Position numbers and translations under genes: made by a program
Part shown: in pieces, positions 46,906-60,000 of the stretch
How positions within the stretch are numbered: position 1 is the first letter of the stretch
How the letters are laid out: every line of letters begins with the position of its first letter
From: Monocercomonoides exilis
Taxonomy: Eukaryota > Preaxostyla > Oxymonadida > Polymastigidae
Direction of reading: 5' to 3'
Assembly: GCA_001643675.2 (NCBI GenBank)
Contig: LSRY02000044.1
Span: 704,501 to 768,500 of the forward strand
DNA: 64,000 nucleotides
The notes under the pieces: generated by a model
Seen by the model: only the letters and a program-made list of their open reading frames with translations
Told to the model about the DNA's origin: nothing
The model's database searches: none

Positions 46906-47907
46906 ATCTTAACATTTTTTATCCATTTTTTATAATAAATTTTTTATTTTTTCATACACTTTTAAAATTGAAATAACTAAAACCCGCTATTATAAACATG
47001 CTATTTATGCATTTCTTCAATTAATAAATAAAAATAAAATCGTTCGAATTATTTTTGGCTTGTAAGGTGAAGTGAGCATATGCCGTGAAAAGGCATATAA
47101 AAAATATTTTCATCTTTTATTCTGAAAAATCATTTTTTTAAAAAAAAAACAATTATTATGCTTTTTATCTTTTGAATTTTAATTTTTCTTTCAAAAACAA
47201 ACAATCTTTGAAAAAACAACACCCCGAAAAAAGTTATGATTCCAAAAATAATCACCCACATTAAATTTTTTTAAAAAAAATAAAACGTGAAAATTTATAA
47301 AAAAACTACACTAATTTTTAAAACGGAAAGATACATCTCGATTTTCAAAACATTATTATTTCTATCTGTATTTAGAGTCAAATATTGTGTTTTGATGAAT
47401 TAGTGAAGCAAGTCACTTCAATGAAGCTTATTAAAGTTTATTAAATTTATGTTAAAAGTAAAAAAAACAAATAAATAAAACGATCTTAGGGTTTAACGTG
47501 AAAAAAAATAATTTCTCACTTTTTTATCATGCATTTAACCTTAAATAGAAAAAAAAAATAACATGAAAGATGTGAAAACGATATTTTCCAAAAGTCTCAA
47601 GATATGTTTATTTAAAAACGTTTAAAGAATAATTATATATTTATTCAAGAATGATTCGATAAAAAATTTATTTTATAACAATTTTTTTCAATTTGCCAAC
47701 TTCACAAATATGTTCCAAATCTTTGAATAAGCTTGATAAGTGAACAATTATTTTAATTCTTTAATTATCATTTTTCATTTTGCATAAATATTTTTTTTTC
47801 CCAAAGAAGAAATTTCAGTTATAGCTTTTAAACAAGTATTTATCTTTCAAATAAAATATATAAAGGGAAACAGTTTTTGTTTTTCATTTGATTTCTTTGG
47901 CTGAGAA
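46906..47907. other. AT-rich spacer
   Basis: About 1 kb. A short perfect hairpin (ATATGCC / GGCATAT, 7-nt loop) lies at about 47078-47100. No gene supported. Confidence 0.5.
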
Positions 47908-48451
47908 ATGACTGAAAGCTTCAAAAATGATGCACCTCAAACAGAAGAGTTTGATAGAAGCATGTATTTGGAAAGAACAATTTTGCATGTTGGAGAACGA
48001 CCTGTAAAATGTGAAAGAAGTTTTAATGCATGTTTGCGAAAGTTCATTTCATTTATAAAATGTAGCATCTTTATCTGATGCAAATTTTATTTATTTTTAG
48101 CAAAGCTTCAATTCCAGCCGCATAAAGAAAATCCACTTTATGAAACAACAGCAAATGAGATTGGAAAAATCCAGCCAGATGAGATTCATGTTGCCCTAAA
48201 GTATTTTTTTTTGTTAAAAACTGTTTTGAACTTTATCTTTGCAATTATAGATTTAAGCCAAAACCAGGTACTTTTGTTAAAAGTTTTCCAACAGGCGCTT
48301 CGGTATCGAATGTAATTTTTGTGGAAATTGATTTTAATCGATAACATTAAATATTCCATTAATTATTTAGCGCTCATCAGGTTTGAACACTTCAGCAACA
48401 CGTGAAAGATACGTGGATAATCACACAATGCCAGGGGAATATGGAGTTTAA
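47908..48451 (+). CDS. PIERCE1/2-like ciliary microtubule inner protein, 4 exons
   Basis: Exons 47908-48031, 48101-48200, 48251-48302 and 48371-48451 with GT-AG introns of 69, 50 and 68 nt. Phases agree and the sum is 357 nt (118 residues plus TAA). The core HKENPLYETTANEIGKIQP, then KPKPGTFVKSFPTG, then SSGLNTSATRERYV, follows the pattern of the C9orf116/C15orf65 (PIERCE1/PIERCE2) family. In that family, NPLYxTT...YG is followed by a FxxxLG/G...LNTSxxxxR ending. Those are small proteins that bind inside axonemal doublet microtubules and help anchor outer dynein arms. The length agrees with the family. If correct, the organism builds motile flagella. Assignment is from recalled family pattern, not a search. 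Confidence 0.65.
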
Positions 48452-48601
48452 TTCCTCCAAATTTTTCACTTCACTTTTATATTTTATTCATTCTTTTTTC
48501 CTTTTTCAAGTTGTTTATAAACATCCAAAAATTATGTTGATGAAAATTTTGAAATTATGCAATTTTATTTTTTATTGAGGGAAGTGATCATTAATTGTGA
48601 T

Positions 48602-50008
48602 ATGAGTTCTGATTTGATTTCTCAAAAAATACATTCGAACATAGGCGAGCTTGTTGGAAACACTCCTTTGGTTCGCTTAAACAGAGTGTGTGAAGGATGC
48701 CGTGCTCAAATTGTTGCAAAGCTCGAATCTTTTAATCCATGCCTTAGTGTCAAAGATCGTGTTGGCTTTGCAATGATCGAAGATGCTGAAAAAAAAGGAA
48801 TAATAAAGCCCGGCGAATCAATTATTTGCGAGCCAACTTCTGGGAATACAGGAATTGGCTTAGCTCTCGCAGCATCAATAAAAGGATACAAAGCAATAAT
48901 TGTGATGCCTTCTTCAATGAGTGTTGAACGAAGAGTTACAATGGCAGCAATGGGGTGTGAAGTTGTTATCACTCCTGGAGAGCTTGGTATGATTGGAGCA
49001 ATTAAAAAAGCGCAGGAAATTCAAACTTCTAATCCAAAAGTGTGGATTCCGCAACAGTTTGAAAATCCGGCAAATGCCCATATTCACGAATTGTATGATT
49101 TGGATTATTTAAAAGGAATAAGTAATCAATGTTTAAATTGTTTTTGATAGGACTACCGGACCAGAGATTTGGAATGACACCGCTGGTTCAGTTGATTATT
49201 TTGTTTCAGGAGTCGGAACAGGAGGAACAATTTCTGGCGTTTCTAGATATTTGAAATCGAAGAAATCGTCAGTAAAGGTTTGAATAAGTATTTTTACATC
49301 ATCTTCTTGAAAACTTTATTCACGATAAATTTCTTTCTTTTTTTTCAAAGGCTGTTGCTGTTGAACCTTTTGAAAGTGCTGTTCTTTCAGGCGAAACAGC
49401 ACATCCTCATAAGATTCAGGGAATAGGAGCTGGCTTTGTTCCAAAGATATATGATCAATCTGTTATCGATGAAGTCATGAAAGTTAAAGGGGATGATGCT
49501 ATCAAAATGGCACAGTTTGAAAATGATTTGCTTAATTGAAGTTAATACAATGATCAACCTTTTGTGTTTTAATTCATTGATATTTAATCATATAATTTAT
49601 TTTTCACAAAAAATTAACGATTAATGAAAATTTTTGAAAAAATTTTGAAATGTTTAGATTGCTATGCAGTAAAGAAGGAATTTTTTGTGGCATTTCCGCA
49701 GGTGCAGCTGTTTGCGCTGCTGTTGAACTGGCAAAGAGAGAAGACATGGAAGGGAAAATGGTTTGTAGTTATTGAAAATACGATTGACGCTTTAATTTTT
49801 GAAATATGCAATAATTTCTTGAAAATTTCTCTTTGAATGTTCTTAATTGTACTGTCTTCTTTTTTTTGGCTTTTGTGTGCTTGCTATTTAGATTGTAGTG
49901 CTGCTGCCTGACAACGGAAGCAGATATCTATCTTCGTCATTATTTGAGTCCATCAACAAGGAAATGTCGGAGCTGCCAATTTCTCCTCTCAAAGGTTTCA
50001 AGTTTTAA
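48602..50008 (+). CDS. cysK: Cysteine synthase (O-acetylserine sulfhydrylase family), 5 exons
   Basis: Exons 48602-49092, 49151-49277, 49351-49514, 49658-49760 and 49892-50008. The sum is 1002 nt, 333 residues plus TAA. PLP-dependent fold-type II enzyme of the CysK/CBS family, making cysteine from O-acetylserine (or a related activated serine) and sulfide in the cytosol. Motifs: [10 protein letters not shown] at the start, the PLP-lysine segment [12 protein letters not shown], the substrate loop [21 protein letters not shown] (phosphate-binding), and GISAGAA near the C-terminus. The exon 1/2 join restores the family sequence (HIHE, then [11 protein letters not shown]). ATG 48602 was chosen because upstream codons (48557 onward) lie beyond the normal N-terminus. 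Length equals that of short bacterial-type CysK without a CBS regulatory domain. De novo cysteine synthesis of this type is common in anaerobic protists, often of bacterial origin. Confidence 0.9.
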
Positions 50009-50736
50009 TTTTTCCATCGAATTTTTATTATTTTTTTTATGGAACATATTCAGAGTAATATCGGAATAGCTTTGCGTTACAAATGTTATCTGATTGTTAG
50101 AATAATCAGATATGAGTGAATATTCAATTTTTTTCTATTTTTCTTTCTTTTGCGTATTAATTAAATATTTAGTTATGAATAATCGGGAAAAATTGATAGT
50201 TTTTTTTTTTTCCAAAACTTCATACAATACATTATCTTTGAATAAATGAATCGAATACACGTTTTTTTTTAAAAATATTTGAACAGTTTTCACAACCAAT
50301 AAATGCAACCACAACCAGCAAGGGAGAAAAAATTATTATAAAAAGGAACTTAACAACATGGGAATATTCCTAAAGTTTTTATGCTTGCAATTATCAACCT
50401 CTAACTGATTGCATTTTTCCCCATCAACTTTTGTTCCGACAAAACAAAAGTTCATATACTTAAATTTTACACTCTTAGAAAATAACTTTCATTTGAAGAC
50501 TTTCGAAAGTTTGTCTCACAAATCAAGATTAATTGACATTCAAAAAATAAAATATAATTAAATTATAACTGTGACTAATTTTGCTCTGACTAATTATTTA
50601 TTTAAATTTTAAAAAAAAGAAAAATGTATATTTGAGATGAAGCTTCAACCTTTGAAAAATTAAATGCTTAGAAACACTCAGTTAAAAACATTACGCGTTC
50701 ATGTGAAGAAATGAGAATACCAAAAACGATGAATAT
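50009..50736. other. Convergent 3' spacer
   Basis: About 730 bases of AT-rich sequence between the converging cysteine synthase and arginyl-tRNA synthetase genes. No supported feature. Confidence 0.5.
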
Positions 50737-52939
50737 TTACATTCTCTCCAAAGGTCTAATCATCATGAATCTAAGTCCGTTCCCAAGCACTTGCTGGAAC
50801 ATCTTAATCAGCCAGATACGAGCATGTGTCTTCTCCTTCTCACCAGGCACAATAATTCTGTTTGCCTTGTAAAACGAGGAGAAGTCACGCACAAAGCTGA
50901 TCAAAAACTCAGGCAGCAGATGCACTGCAAACACAGGCAGTCCTGGGCGCTCTGGGAATTTCGGGCAGGCAATCGACTCAACAAGCTGCGGGAAGCCGAG
51001 CACATACTTCATCAGCAGCTTCCACTCTGGCTGGCCAGTCACCAAATCCCAGTTGACCTCTGACAATTCGCACAGCGGGAACACTCCTGTCTTCTCGCTG
51101 TCCTTTGCGAGTGTGTTGAACTTGTCCAGAACTGAGCAGAATCGTGCGTAGTTGTAAAGCAGAAACGGGGCAGACGCTTCGTTTGGATTTGTAGCCTTTT
51201 TGATATCGAATGTCAGCTCTGTGTGCAACGATGCAGACAGAAGAGTGTATTTCATTGCAGATGTTGCCACTTCGTGTGTAATACGCTCTTTCTCTGCGAT
51301 TTCTTTTACGGATGCAATTGAGGGCTTGTAAAGGGCAGATGATGGTGAAGAAGAAGATGATGCTGAGCTTTCTTCTTCTTTCTTTCCCTCTCCTTTCTCT
51401 TCCTCACCTTGCTCTCTTTCTTCCATCAATTTGGCTGTTGCCTCCTTCAATTCCTGATAGACCTCATCAGCAGTCACATAGATGCCCCGTCGCCCGCTCA
51501 TCCTGCAATTCACCAGCCTCACCAAGTCGTAGCTCAAATGCCATTGCTTTTCAGCTGCGTGAGGGGCCAATAGCCTCAGGCCAAGCTGTACCTTCTCCTG
51601 TGCCAGATTCTGCTCAGAGCAGATCACATTCAGCACAAGATCAGCATTGTCGCACTTCTTGATGGAGAACACTGTGTCTCTGAAAGAGTAAAGGGAGCTT
51701 CCATCAGGACGAATGAGATAGAACCTTGGATAGTTTGGCTGATACATTTTCTTTCCTTGTGGAATTCCAGCATCCTTCAGGTATTTGTCCAAATCCAAAT
51801 ACCCTCCTTCTGGAACACCTTTCTCGTTGCATTGTGTCTGAGGAACGAAATATGGTGTCTTTTTCAACACTTCGAGAACTCTATCGTTTGACTGCTCCCA
51901 GCCAAGTTCAGATTCAAAGCAGAACTTGTTGTGCTTCACGCCATACACATCAAGTGTCTCCTGCTGACCAGAAAGGGTCAGAGTAACCATCTGACGGAAG
52001 AGTCGCACTGCTTCTGGATCGCAATGCTCATATCTCAAGTTCCATTGAGCAGCATCTTTCCTAATCTCAACATCATTCAATGCATCAACAAGCCCTTCAA
52101 CAAGTTGTGGGTATCTGCCATGAAGGTCAGAAAACACATCAATCAAAGTAGTTGCTTCCTTTAGTGCATCACCTGTTAAGTTGTGAAGAAGCTTTTCCTT
52201 TGCCTCTCCTCTGAGAATGATTTCTTTGGCTTCTTTCAGCTTCCACCCATTATCTTGAATTCCTTGTAATGTATTGCATACAGCATATATAATTCCAATC
52301 CAAAGATCAATTTTTAAGGTTGGCTTTACAACTGGATATATTTTTTGGAAGCCAACAACAGTTAATCCGATCTGTCCTCCAAGATCATTAACCAAAAACC
52401 ATTCTTCAACATCATATCCAACACATCTCATAATATTAGCAACAAATGCACCTGTGATTGTGTTTCGAAGATTTCCAATGTGAATAGTACTGTTCGGGTT
52501 TGTGGAAGTGTGTTCAATAATCACCTTCTTTCCTTTCATTTTTTCCGATGTTCCGTATTTTTCAGCTTTTGAGAAAACTGCTCCAGCAGCTCTTTTCAAA
52601 GTTTCTTGGCGATTCAAAATAACATTCAAAAAGCCGGTACCAGCACCTTCAATTTTAGTAATAAGAGGATGAGGCTGTTGCAAAATAGTTAAATAAAAAG
52701 TTGAAAAATTTCAAAGGAAAGAATTGACATACATTCTGAAGAAGGAGAGCTTGAGCATCGTCTCCTATTTTTTTTGTGGCAACTTCGGCTTCAGCTTTTG
52801 ATCCTTGAGGAAGGCGATTATGAATGGAAAAAGCAAGATCAAATTTTTCTAAATCACGGTCAACACGAGGAACTGGCAAATCGGCCATATTTAATTTTTG
52901 AGCGAAATGCGCCAAAACATCTTGAATGATCGCTTCCAT
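50737..52939 (-). CDS. argS: Arginyl-tRNA synthetase, 2 exons
   Basis: Exon 1 52733-52939 and exon 2 50737-52674, with a 58-nt intron (GTATGT...CAACAG); 714 residues plus TAA. Class I synthetase charging tRNA-Arg. Motifs: the short Arg_tRNA_synt_N-like start, the HIGH signature as STIHIGNLRN, VNDLGGQIG, a KMSKS-region equivalent VNCRMSGRRGIYVTADEVY, and the DALR anticodon-binding domain ending LGNGLRFMMIRPLERM, the usual ArgRS C-terminus. A Glu/Ser-rich low-complexity insertion (EEREQGEEEKGEGKKEEESS then SSSSSPSS) follows the KMSKS region. ATG 52939 is the first in-frame ATG; an upstream TTG is not a plausible start. The MSGRRG..VTADE wording recalls archaeal-type ArgRS. Normal TAA termination at the family C-terminus is useful evidence for the standard genetic code. 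Confidence 0.9.
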
Positions 52940-53121
52940 GTTTGTACAATAATTCTGTTTCAGCTGTGATAAAAAATTATCGATCAAAAACCCAAACTAT
53001 GCATTAATGTCAAATAGTTCGAAAACTATTGTTTTCAATGTTGATATGTTAAACTTGAACATGAACAAATTATTGAATTAAAAATATTGTATTAGGTCAT
53101 TGATCATTTGTATTATCAAAT

Positions 53122-54072
53122 ATGGATGAGATAACCACTTATGAAGAAATTGAAAAATTTGAACAGAATATTGATAGACTGGGGATTGCACAAAAATCTC
53201 AAATAGTATTCAATATTTGATTATCAATTCAGCTTATTATATTTTTCATATTGAAAACTTTCGTTGAAATAAGCAGGCTGCTTCAGAGAAACAACGTTTT
53301 TCTGGTACGCCAACAGAAACAATGATGAATTTATCAAAAATTGCATGTAACATTTCCATTTTTATATTTTAAAGTTTTAATTACCACAAAATTTTCAGGT
53401 TGAAGATCAATCAAAGAAATCAAAAGGAGAAAGTCGTTCATTTCTGAAAACATTAAAGGTAATAATTTTATATTTTTCCTTGAAAGTTAACGTTAATAAT
53501 AAAGGCAAAAGAAGTAGATACATCGCAAGCGAGAATTGAAAGAGAAAAACGAATTGCGAAACAAGCTTCTGATGAAAAACATTCAGAGGAATCAACAAGG
53601 ACAGCTGCAATAGGTGAAGCATTTCTAAATGAAATTATGATGTTTATATTAAAGCGTAATCAACTTAATGAAAGGTATTTTGAATAATATTATTTTATTT
53701 TTTTTCATTTTTGCAAATGTGTTTTTGAATTTTTAAAAAAGGCAAAAAGCTTTGATTGCAGAAAAGGAAAAAAAGAAAGAACAGCGATATCAAGAACAAC
53801 AACGAGAAAAAGAAAGATTAGACTCGGAATATGAAAGAGTTTGCTTATTCATATTGCTTTTCTGATTTTTATTTGGCAATCATTTTAACTTTTTTCTTTA
53901 TTTTCAGTATATGAAAGATTTTTTGTATCCTTCAATAAAGATTCAAAAACAAACTGAGAAAGAACAACCTCAAAATGATGAAGGATTAAATGAAGAATCA
54001 ACAGAGAAAAATGAAATGGATGGAGAATTAAAGAATGATCCAAATGGATCGGAAGTTGAAAAAGAGAGATAA
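53122..54072 (+). CDS. Coiled-coil protein of unknown function, 6 exons
   Basis: Exons 53122-53205, 53277-53346, 53406-53458, 53505-53674, 53742-53838 and 53908-54072. All joins are GT-AG and phase-compatible, and the sum is 639 nt (212 residues plus TAA). The exon 2 acceptor has a NAGNAG alternative adding one Gln; the exon 3 acceptor at 53405 was chosen because the AG at 53398 would give an immediate stop. The product is highly charged and helical: ARIEREKRIAKQASDEKH, RQKALIAEKEKKKEQRYQE, REKERLDSEYERYMKDFLYP, then an acidic Gln/Asn/Glu tail ending in KER. The central part should form a coiled coil. No family is recognised with confidence; its place beside a PIERCE-like gene makes a cytoskeletal or ciliary role possible but unproven. 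It is transcribed divergently from the arginyl-tRNA synthetase gene (start codons 182 bp apart), so the two may share a promoter region. Confidence 0.75.
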
Positions 54073-55261
54073 GTTTGATGATTCTGCTGAAAAACTTCGT
54101 TTGTGATATTTTTTTGTGAAATCAGAAAGTTGTTTTAGTTTTCTTCAATTGAAATTGTTTCAAAGACAATTAGTTTTAAGTTTTTACAAAACAAATTCAA
54201 ATTATTGATTATTTTTTTTTTACTTTTAAAAATTTTCAAATAAGATTAATAGTCCATGCTTCAGCTCCTTGAATTTAAAAATAAAAAATACTTCTGCATT
54301 TGTTGCATAATGATAACGTGCAAAATTAAAAACATGAAGAATTTACAATAACAATAAAAGAAAGATTAGAAAAATGAATATTTTCAATAAAATAGCACAG
54401 AGTATTTTTTTTTTGTAACTAAATGAACTAATTCGAAACTCATACGAAACATAACTTAACTTGAAAAGTAAATACAAAAGAATTTTTCAAAAATTAAAAG
54501 AAAAAACCTAAAAATGCAGAAGTTGCTTCACCAAAATGCAAAATGCTTTGCTGTGTGAGATGGAAAGTGATGTGATATGAATATTCTTATTGGAAAGTGT
54601 ATGTCTTTCAAATTTAAGAGAAATGAATAAAAGGTGAATGATCAAAAGTGGATAAACAAAATAATGAAAGTGATTTCAAAAAACAGAAATAAAAACTTCA
54701 AAGTTGATCTTCAACTTTTGATTTATTTTGAAAATTCAATAGAAAAATGATACACAAAAGGTGAAACCCATTTAATCATGCACAAATCGTCAAATTATGA
54801 CACTCTCATTTCATACGCAAAATCAAAGAAAAAAAAAGAGAGATACGCAAAGAAGGAATGAATATTAAAACAGAAAGACGAATGTTAATAACAATTTCTT
54901 TTCTAAACGCAAAATTTTGGTTCTTAACAAATAAACATATTTATATAAATAATCAAAATAATAAGAAAAACCATCAAAATTAGATAAGCATTTAAAATGA
55001 ATACAAATACCTCAGCAATAAAATTCAGACATACAAACAACCAAAAACATACATTGATAAACACACGCAATTCATTCAATTGATTTGTTGGAAGATAATC
55101 AAATACACAAACATTCGCACATTCTTTCTTTGTTTGTTCAAAAAAGATGAATATTTTCTTTCTTCTTTCTTCTTTCTTCTTCTTCTTTTCTTCTTCTTTT
55201 CTTTTTCTTTTTTTCTTTTTTATTTTATTTAATTTTTTATTTTATTTTTTCTTTTCTTTTT
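54073..55261. other. AT-rich spacer, nothing recognised
   Basis: About 1.2 kb between converging genes. AT-rich, ending in a CTTTT/TTTTC-rich tract (55140-55260) just past the stop of the minus-strand PHD gene. Confidence 0.5.
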
Positions 55262-57035
55262 TTATTCTTTCTTCCTTTCGATTATTCCCAGTGCCTCGCC
55301 TGCATTTCGTATCTCAGAAAAAGAAGGTTCTGTGATTAAGCTCAAAAGCTCAGCTTCATCATCAGATGAGAAAAGAGAAGAAGAAGAAGAAGAAGAAGAA
55401 GAGAAAGAGAGAGAAGGAGAAAGAGAAGGAGAAAATAAAGGAGAAGAAGAGGAAGAAGAAGAATGTGCAGAAAATGTTGAAGATGTGCTATTTTCAAAAA
55501 TTTGTATTTTTCTTTCGTTTTTGTTGGACAAATTTGCAAAACAAGCATTTGAAAAAAGAGAAGAAGAATTTTCAATGGAAGAAGGTTTGTTTGAGAGAAA
55601 GAGAGAAGAAGAAGAAGAAGATGATGATGATGATGATGATGATGAAAGAGAAGGAGGAGAAAGAGAAAGAAGAGGAGTGATGGGTGTTTGAGGAGAAGGA
55701 AGAGATGTTTGTGATTGAATGAGAGGAGAAGAATGAATAGAAGAGGAAGAAGAAGGAGAAGAGGAAGGAGAAAGAGAAGGAGAGGGAGAAAGAAATGATG
55801 AAGGTGAAGGAGAAGGAGAAAGTGAAGAAGAAGAAGAAGAAGAAGAAGAAGAAGAAATATCTTTTTGCGTTGTATTTTGCTTTTTCAGAGAAATAACAAG
55901 TTTTTTGTCTCTCATGAAAAGAGAAGCAGAAGAAAGAGAAGGAGAAGGAGAAGGCAAAGAAGAAGAAGATGGAGAAGGAGAAGGAGAAAGAGAAGAAGAA
56001 GATGGAGAAGGAGGTGATGAAAAAGAAAGAGAAGAAGGTGAATTTTGATTGCTTTTTTGTGTTTTGTTTGAATTTGAAGTGTTTTTTCTGGCAAAAAGAG
56101 AAGTTGTTGAGACAACAGGCTCAGGCGAATAATAAACAGGAGGAACATTCAGAGAAGAAGAAGAGCGAGAAGAAGAAGGAGAAGAAGGAGAAGGAGAAGG
56201 AGAAGGAGAAGAGCGAGAAGATGATGATGAAGTTGCAGAAGAAGATGTAGAAGAGGAAGAGGAAGAGGAAGATGTAATATAAGAAGAAGAAGAAGAAGAG
56301 GGAGAGGGAGAAAGAGAAGGCAAAGAAATTGCCTTTTGTGATGGAGAAGAAGAGAAAGAAGAAGATGATGATGATGAAGGAGAAAGAGAAGGGGTAGGAA
56401 AAGGAGAGAGAAAAGGAGAAAAGGAAAGAGAAGAAGGAGAATTAGCTTTGCTTTGTGCAGTTGGTGTTGGAGAGAGGAAGAAAGGAGAAGAAGAAGAAGA
56501 AGGAGGAGGAGGAGGAGGAGGAGGAGAATTCGAAGGAAAAGGATCAACGAACATGTCTTTCTTTATTTCTTCTTCGTTTTTGCCTTTATTATTATTATTA
56601 TTATTATTCTTTGTTTCTTTTTCTTTTTCTTTATTCATTTTTTCTTTCTTGTCTTTTTTGTCTTTTCTTTCTTTCTTTTCTTTTCTTTCTTCTTTTTCGT
56701 TTCTTTTCAGCTTTCCAAAAAGACTTTTCTTTTCTTTCGAATTCGATTTTTTGCTGTTTTTTTTCGAAATTTTCGTTTTTATTTGCTTTTTCAGCGTTTT
56801 TTGCTCCATTTTGTGTTTCAAACGAGACAAAGAGAAGCCAAACCGAATGGTTGGCTGAGGAAGAGGAAGAGAAGAAAGAGAAGAAGAAGAAGAAGAAGAT
56901 GATGATGATGATGATGATGAAGGAGAAAGAGAAAGAGAAGAGGAAGAAGAACGAGTTATTGAAGAGGATTTACATAAATGAGAAGAAGAAGAAGATGATG
57001 ATGATGATGAAGAGGAGGAGGAGGAGGAAGAAGAA

Positions 57036-57070
<35 letters not shown>

Positions 57071-60000
57071 GGAAGAAGAAGAAGGAATGAAATGCGAAAT
57101 GTTTTGTGTGTTTGAAGATGAAGTGAATGGAGAAGGAGAATGTGTTGCTGAAGATGAAGAAAATGATAAAGAAGAAGAAGAAGAGGAAGAAGAAGAAGAA
57201 TTTGAAATGGAAGAAGAAAGAGAAAGAGAAGAAGAAGAAGAAGGTTGTTGAAGCATGTTTGTTGATGTTGTTGGGAGAGGAATGAAAATTTGATTGAAAT
57301 TTTGATTTCTTCCTTCTTTTTGAGAAGAGCGAAAAGAAGAGGAAAAAGAGGAAGAGATGAAATTCGAAGGGAAAGAAGAAGAAATCGAATTGTTTGACTC
57401 GAATGGAGCGGAAGAATGAGAAGAAGAAGAAGAAGAAGAAGAAAAGGAAGAGAAATCTTTGTTGGGAAGATAAGAAACGTATTTTGGATAGAAAGAGAAA
57501 GAAATTGGAGCTTCTTCTTGTTTCAAAAATTCTCTTTTTGGATTGAACGAGAAGGAGGAAGCAAACAATGAAGGAAGATTGGAAGAAGAAGAAGAAGAAA
57601 AGGAAGAAGAAGAAGAATGAGAAGAAGAAGAAGATGTTAAAGAAGAAGAATTATGCAAAGCGCCATACACAAAAGATTCCGGGGAGTTGTTGATGAGGTT
57701 GAATCGCATGTTCTTCTTCAAATTCTTTCTGTTTTTGCTTATCAAATTTTTGTTTATTTTTCTGATTTCTTCGTGTGCAAATGGTGGGACAAGCAAAGAA
57801 GAAGCATCCATTCGAAATTGTGTGTTTTTCAAGTCAGAAACATAAAGAGGGGAAAAAGGAGAGGAGAAAGAGGCTTTGAAAGAGGAAGGGTCAGAGAGAA
57901 CAAAAGATAAGGGGGAGACAGACGAAGAGAAGGAGAAAGAAGATGAAGAAGAAGAGGATGATGATGAAAAAGAAGAGGAAGAAGAGGAAGAAGAAGACGA
58001 TGATGATAAATAAGAAGAAGAAGAAGATTTCCCTTTTGCCTCAAAATCTTCTTGTTCGCTGTCTTCTTTCCTCTTCCGATGTTTCATTCCTCTTTTTGTG
58101 TGTGTTCTGACGATGTCATCGCTGTCATAGTCTGAACGAGGCACAAAAACAGAAAAAAGCTCAAATGGAATGATGGCAGTGGAGGATAAATACGGTTTTT
58201 CTATTGATTCTTTCTCATCTTCATCATCATCATCTTCTTCTTCTTCTTCTTCTTCGTCCTCTTCATCGTCTTCATCTTCACCTCCTTCTTCTTTCTCTTT
58301 CTCCTCCTCCTCTTCCTCTTCCTCTTCTTCTTCCTCCTCCTCCTCTTCTTCTTCCTCTTCATTTTCTAATTCCTCTTTCAGTTTCCTTGTCAGATTAGAC
58401 AGTTTGTGGTGAAAAGAATAGAAAAATGGATCCAAAAGCTTCTCTTTGTTTTCCATCAGAAATTGATAGTATGGATGGTATGGAACATCTGCCTTGACCT
58501 TCTGAATGGAAGAGGAGGAAGAAGAAGAAGAAACTGAAGAAGAAGGAGAAGAAGATGATGGAGTAGAAGAAGATGAGGAGGAGGAAGTGGAAGTGGAAGT
58601 GGAAGAGGAAGAGGAAGAAGATGATGATGAATTTGTTGAAAGAGAAGAAGATTTTTGATTTTTGCTTGTTTTTTTATCAGATCCAATTCTATTCTTCTTT
58701 TTGTCTGAAATATCTTCTTCTGTTTTGCCTTCTTTTCTTTTTCCTTTCGCTTTTTCTTTTTCTTTTTCTTTTTCTTTTTCTTTTTCTTCTGCTTCGTTTT
58801 CTGCCATTTCTTCTTTCGTTTTCTTTTTGTGTGACGATTTTTTTGTGTTGCTTTTTGAAGAAGATGATGTTTTTGATTTGCTTTCTTCCTTTTTCATAAC
58901 ATCATCTTTTTCTTCTTTTTCTTCTTCTTTCTCTTCTTTCTCTTCCTTTTCATCCATTTTCTCTTCTTCTTTCACAGAAATAGCTTCAGTTTCTGTCTTT
59001 TTCTTTCCTTCTTCTTCTTCTTCTTCTTCTCTCTTATCAACATTAATCTGCTTAGAAGTTTTCTTCTTTTCTTTTTTGTGGCATTTCTTTTTATTCACTT
59101 TTGAAGAAGAAGAGTTTAATACTTCTGCATCTGAAGACGATGAAGATGATGAAGATGAAGAAGAAGAGGGAAGAAGAGGAGAGGAGGAAGGCAGAGGAGA
59201 AGAAGAAGAAATTTTCTGATCAGAAGTATCAAACCCTTTTCCTTTTGAATCATGTCTCAATTTCAGTTTTATTCGAATCACTTTTTTCTCTTTTTCCTTT
59301 TCTTTCTCTTCTTCTCCTTCTCCTTTCTCTCTTTCCTTCTTCTCTTTGATTTCTTCTTCCTCATCTTCTCTATGCTTTTCAATTTCCATTTCCTTCTCCT
59401 TCATCTCCTTCTCCTTCATCTCCCTCTCTGCCTCCCTTCTTTCCCTCCTCTCTCTTCTCTCCCTCCTCCTCTCCTCCCTCTCTGCCTTCTCCCTCTCCTC
59501 CCTCCTCTTCCTCTTCCTCTTCTCCCTCTCCCTCTCTTTCCTCAGCAGCTCATAGAACGACGCCCTCTTCTTCCTCAAAGAGAACGCCTTGATGACTGTC
59601 TGCCTCAGCGTCTCTTTTTCCTCTTCGCTTCGTTCGCCCCCTTTTCTCACTGAAAAATAGCGCGTGCTTCTTCTCTTTTTGGAAGATGATGATAAATCAG
59701 ATGGATTTGGTGGTGAAACATAACTGTCTGTTTGGGCCAAGTATTCTTCTGGCTCTTTCTCGTCTTCAACTCCTCCTTCGCTTTCTTCGGAGTTTTCTCT
59801 TTCTTCTTCTCCTTCTCCTCCTCCTCTTCCTTCCTCTTCTTTATCTTCTTCTTTTTGTTCTGTTCTTATTCTAATTCTTATTCTGATGCTCTTTTTCTTT
59901 TCTTCTTTCTCTTTCTCTAGCCGTTCTCTCTTAACTTCTTCGTCTTCATCTTCCTTTCCCATCCTTTCTCTTTCGTCCTTCTGCTCCTGTTCAATTCTCC

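Noticed and set aside
47078-47100. Short 7-bp hairpin as a terminator or small RNA.
   Set aside because: Too short and isolated to support a call in AT-rich spacer.
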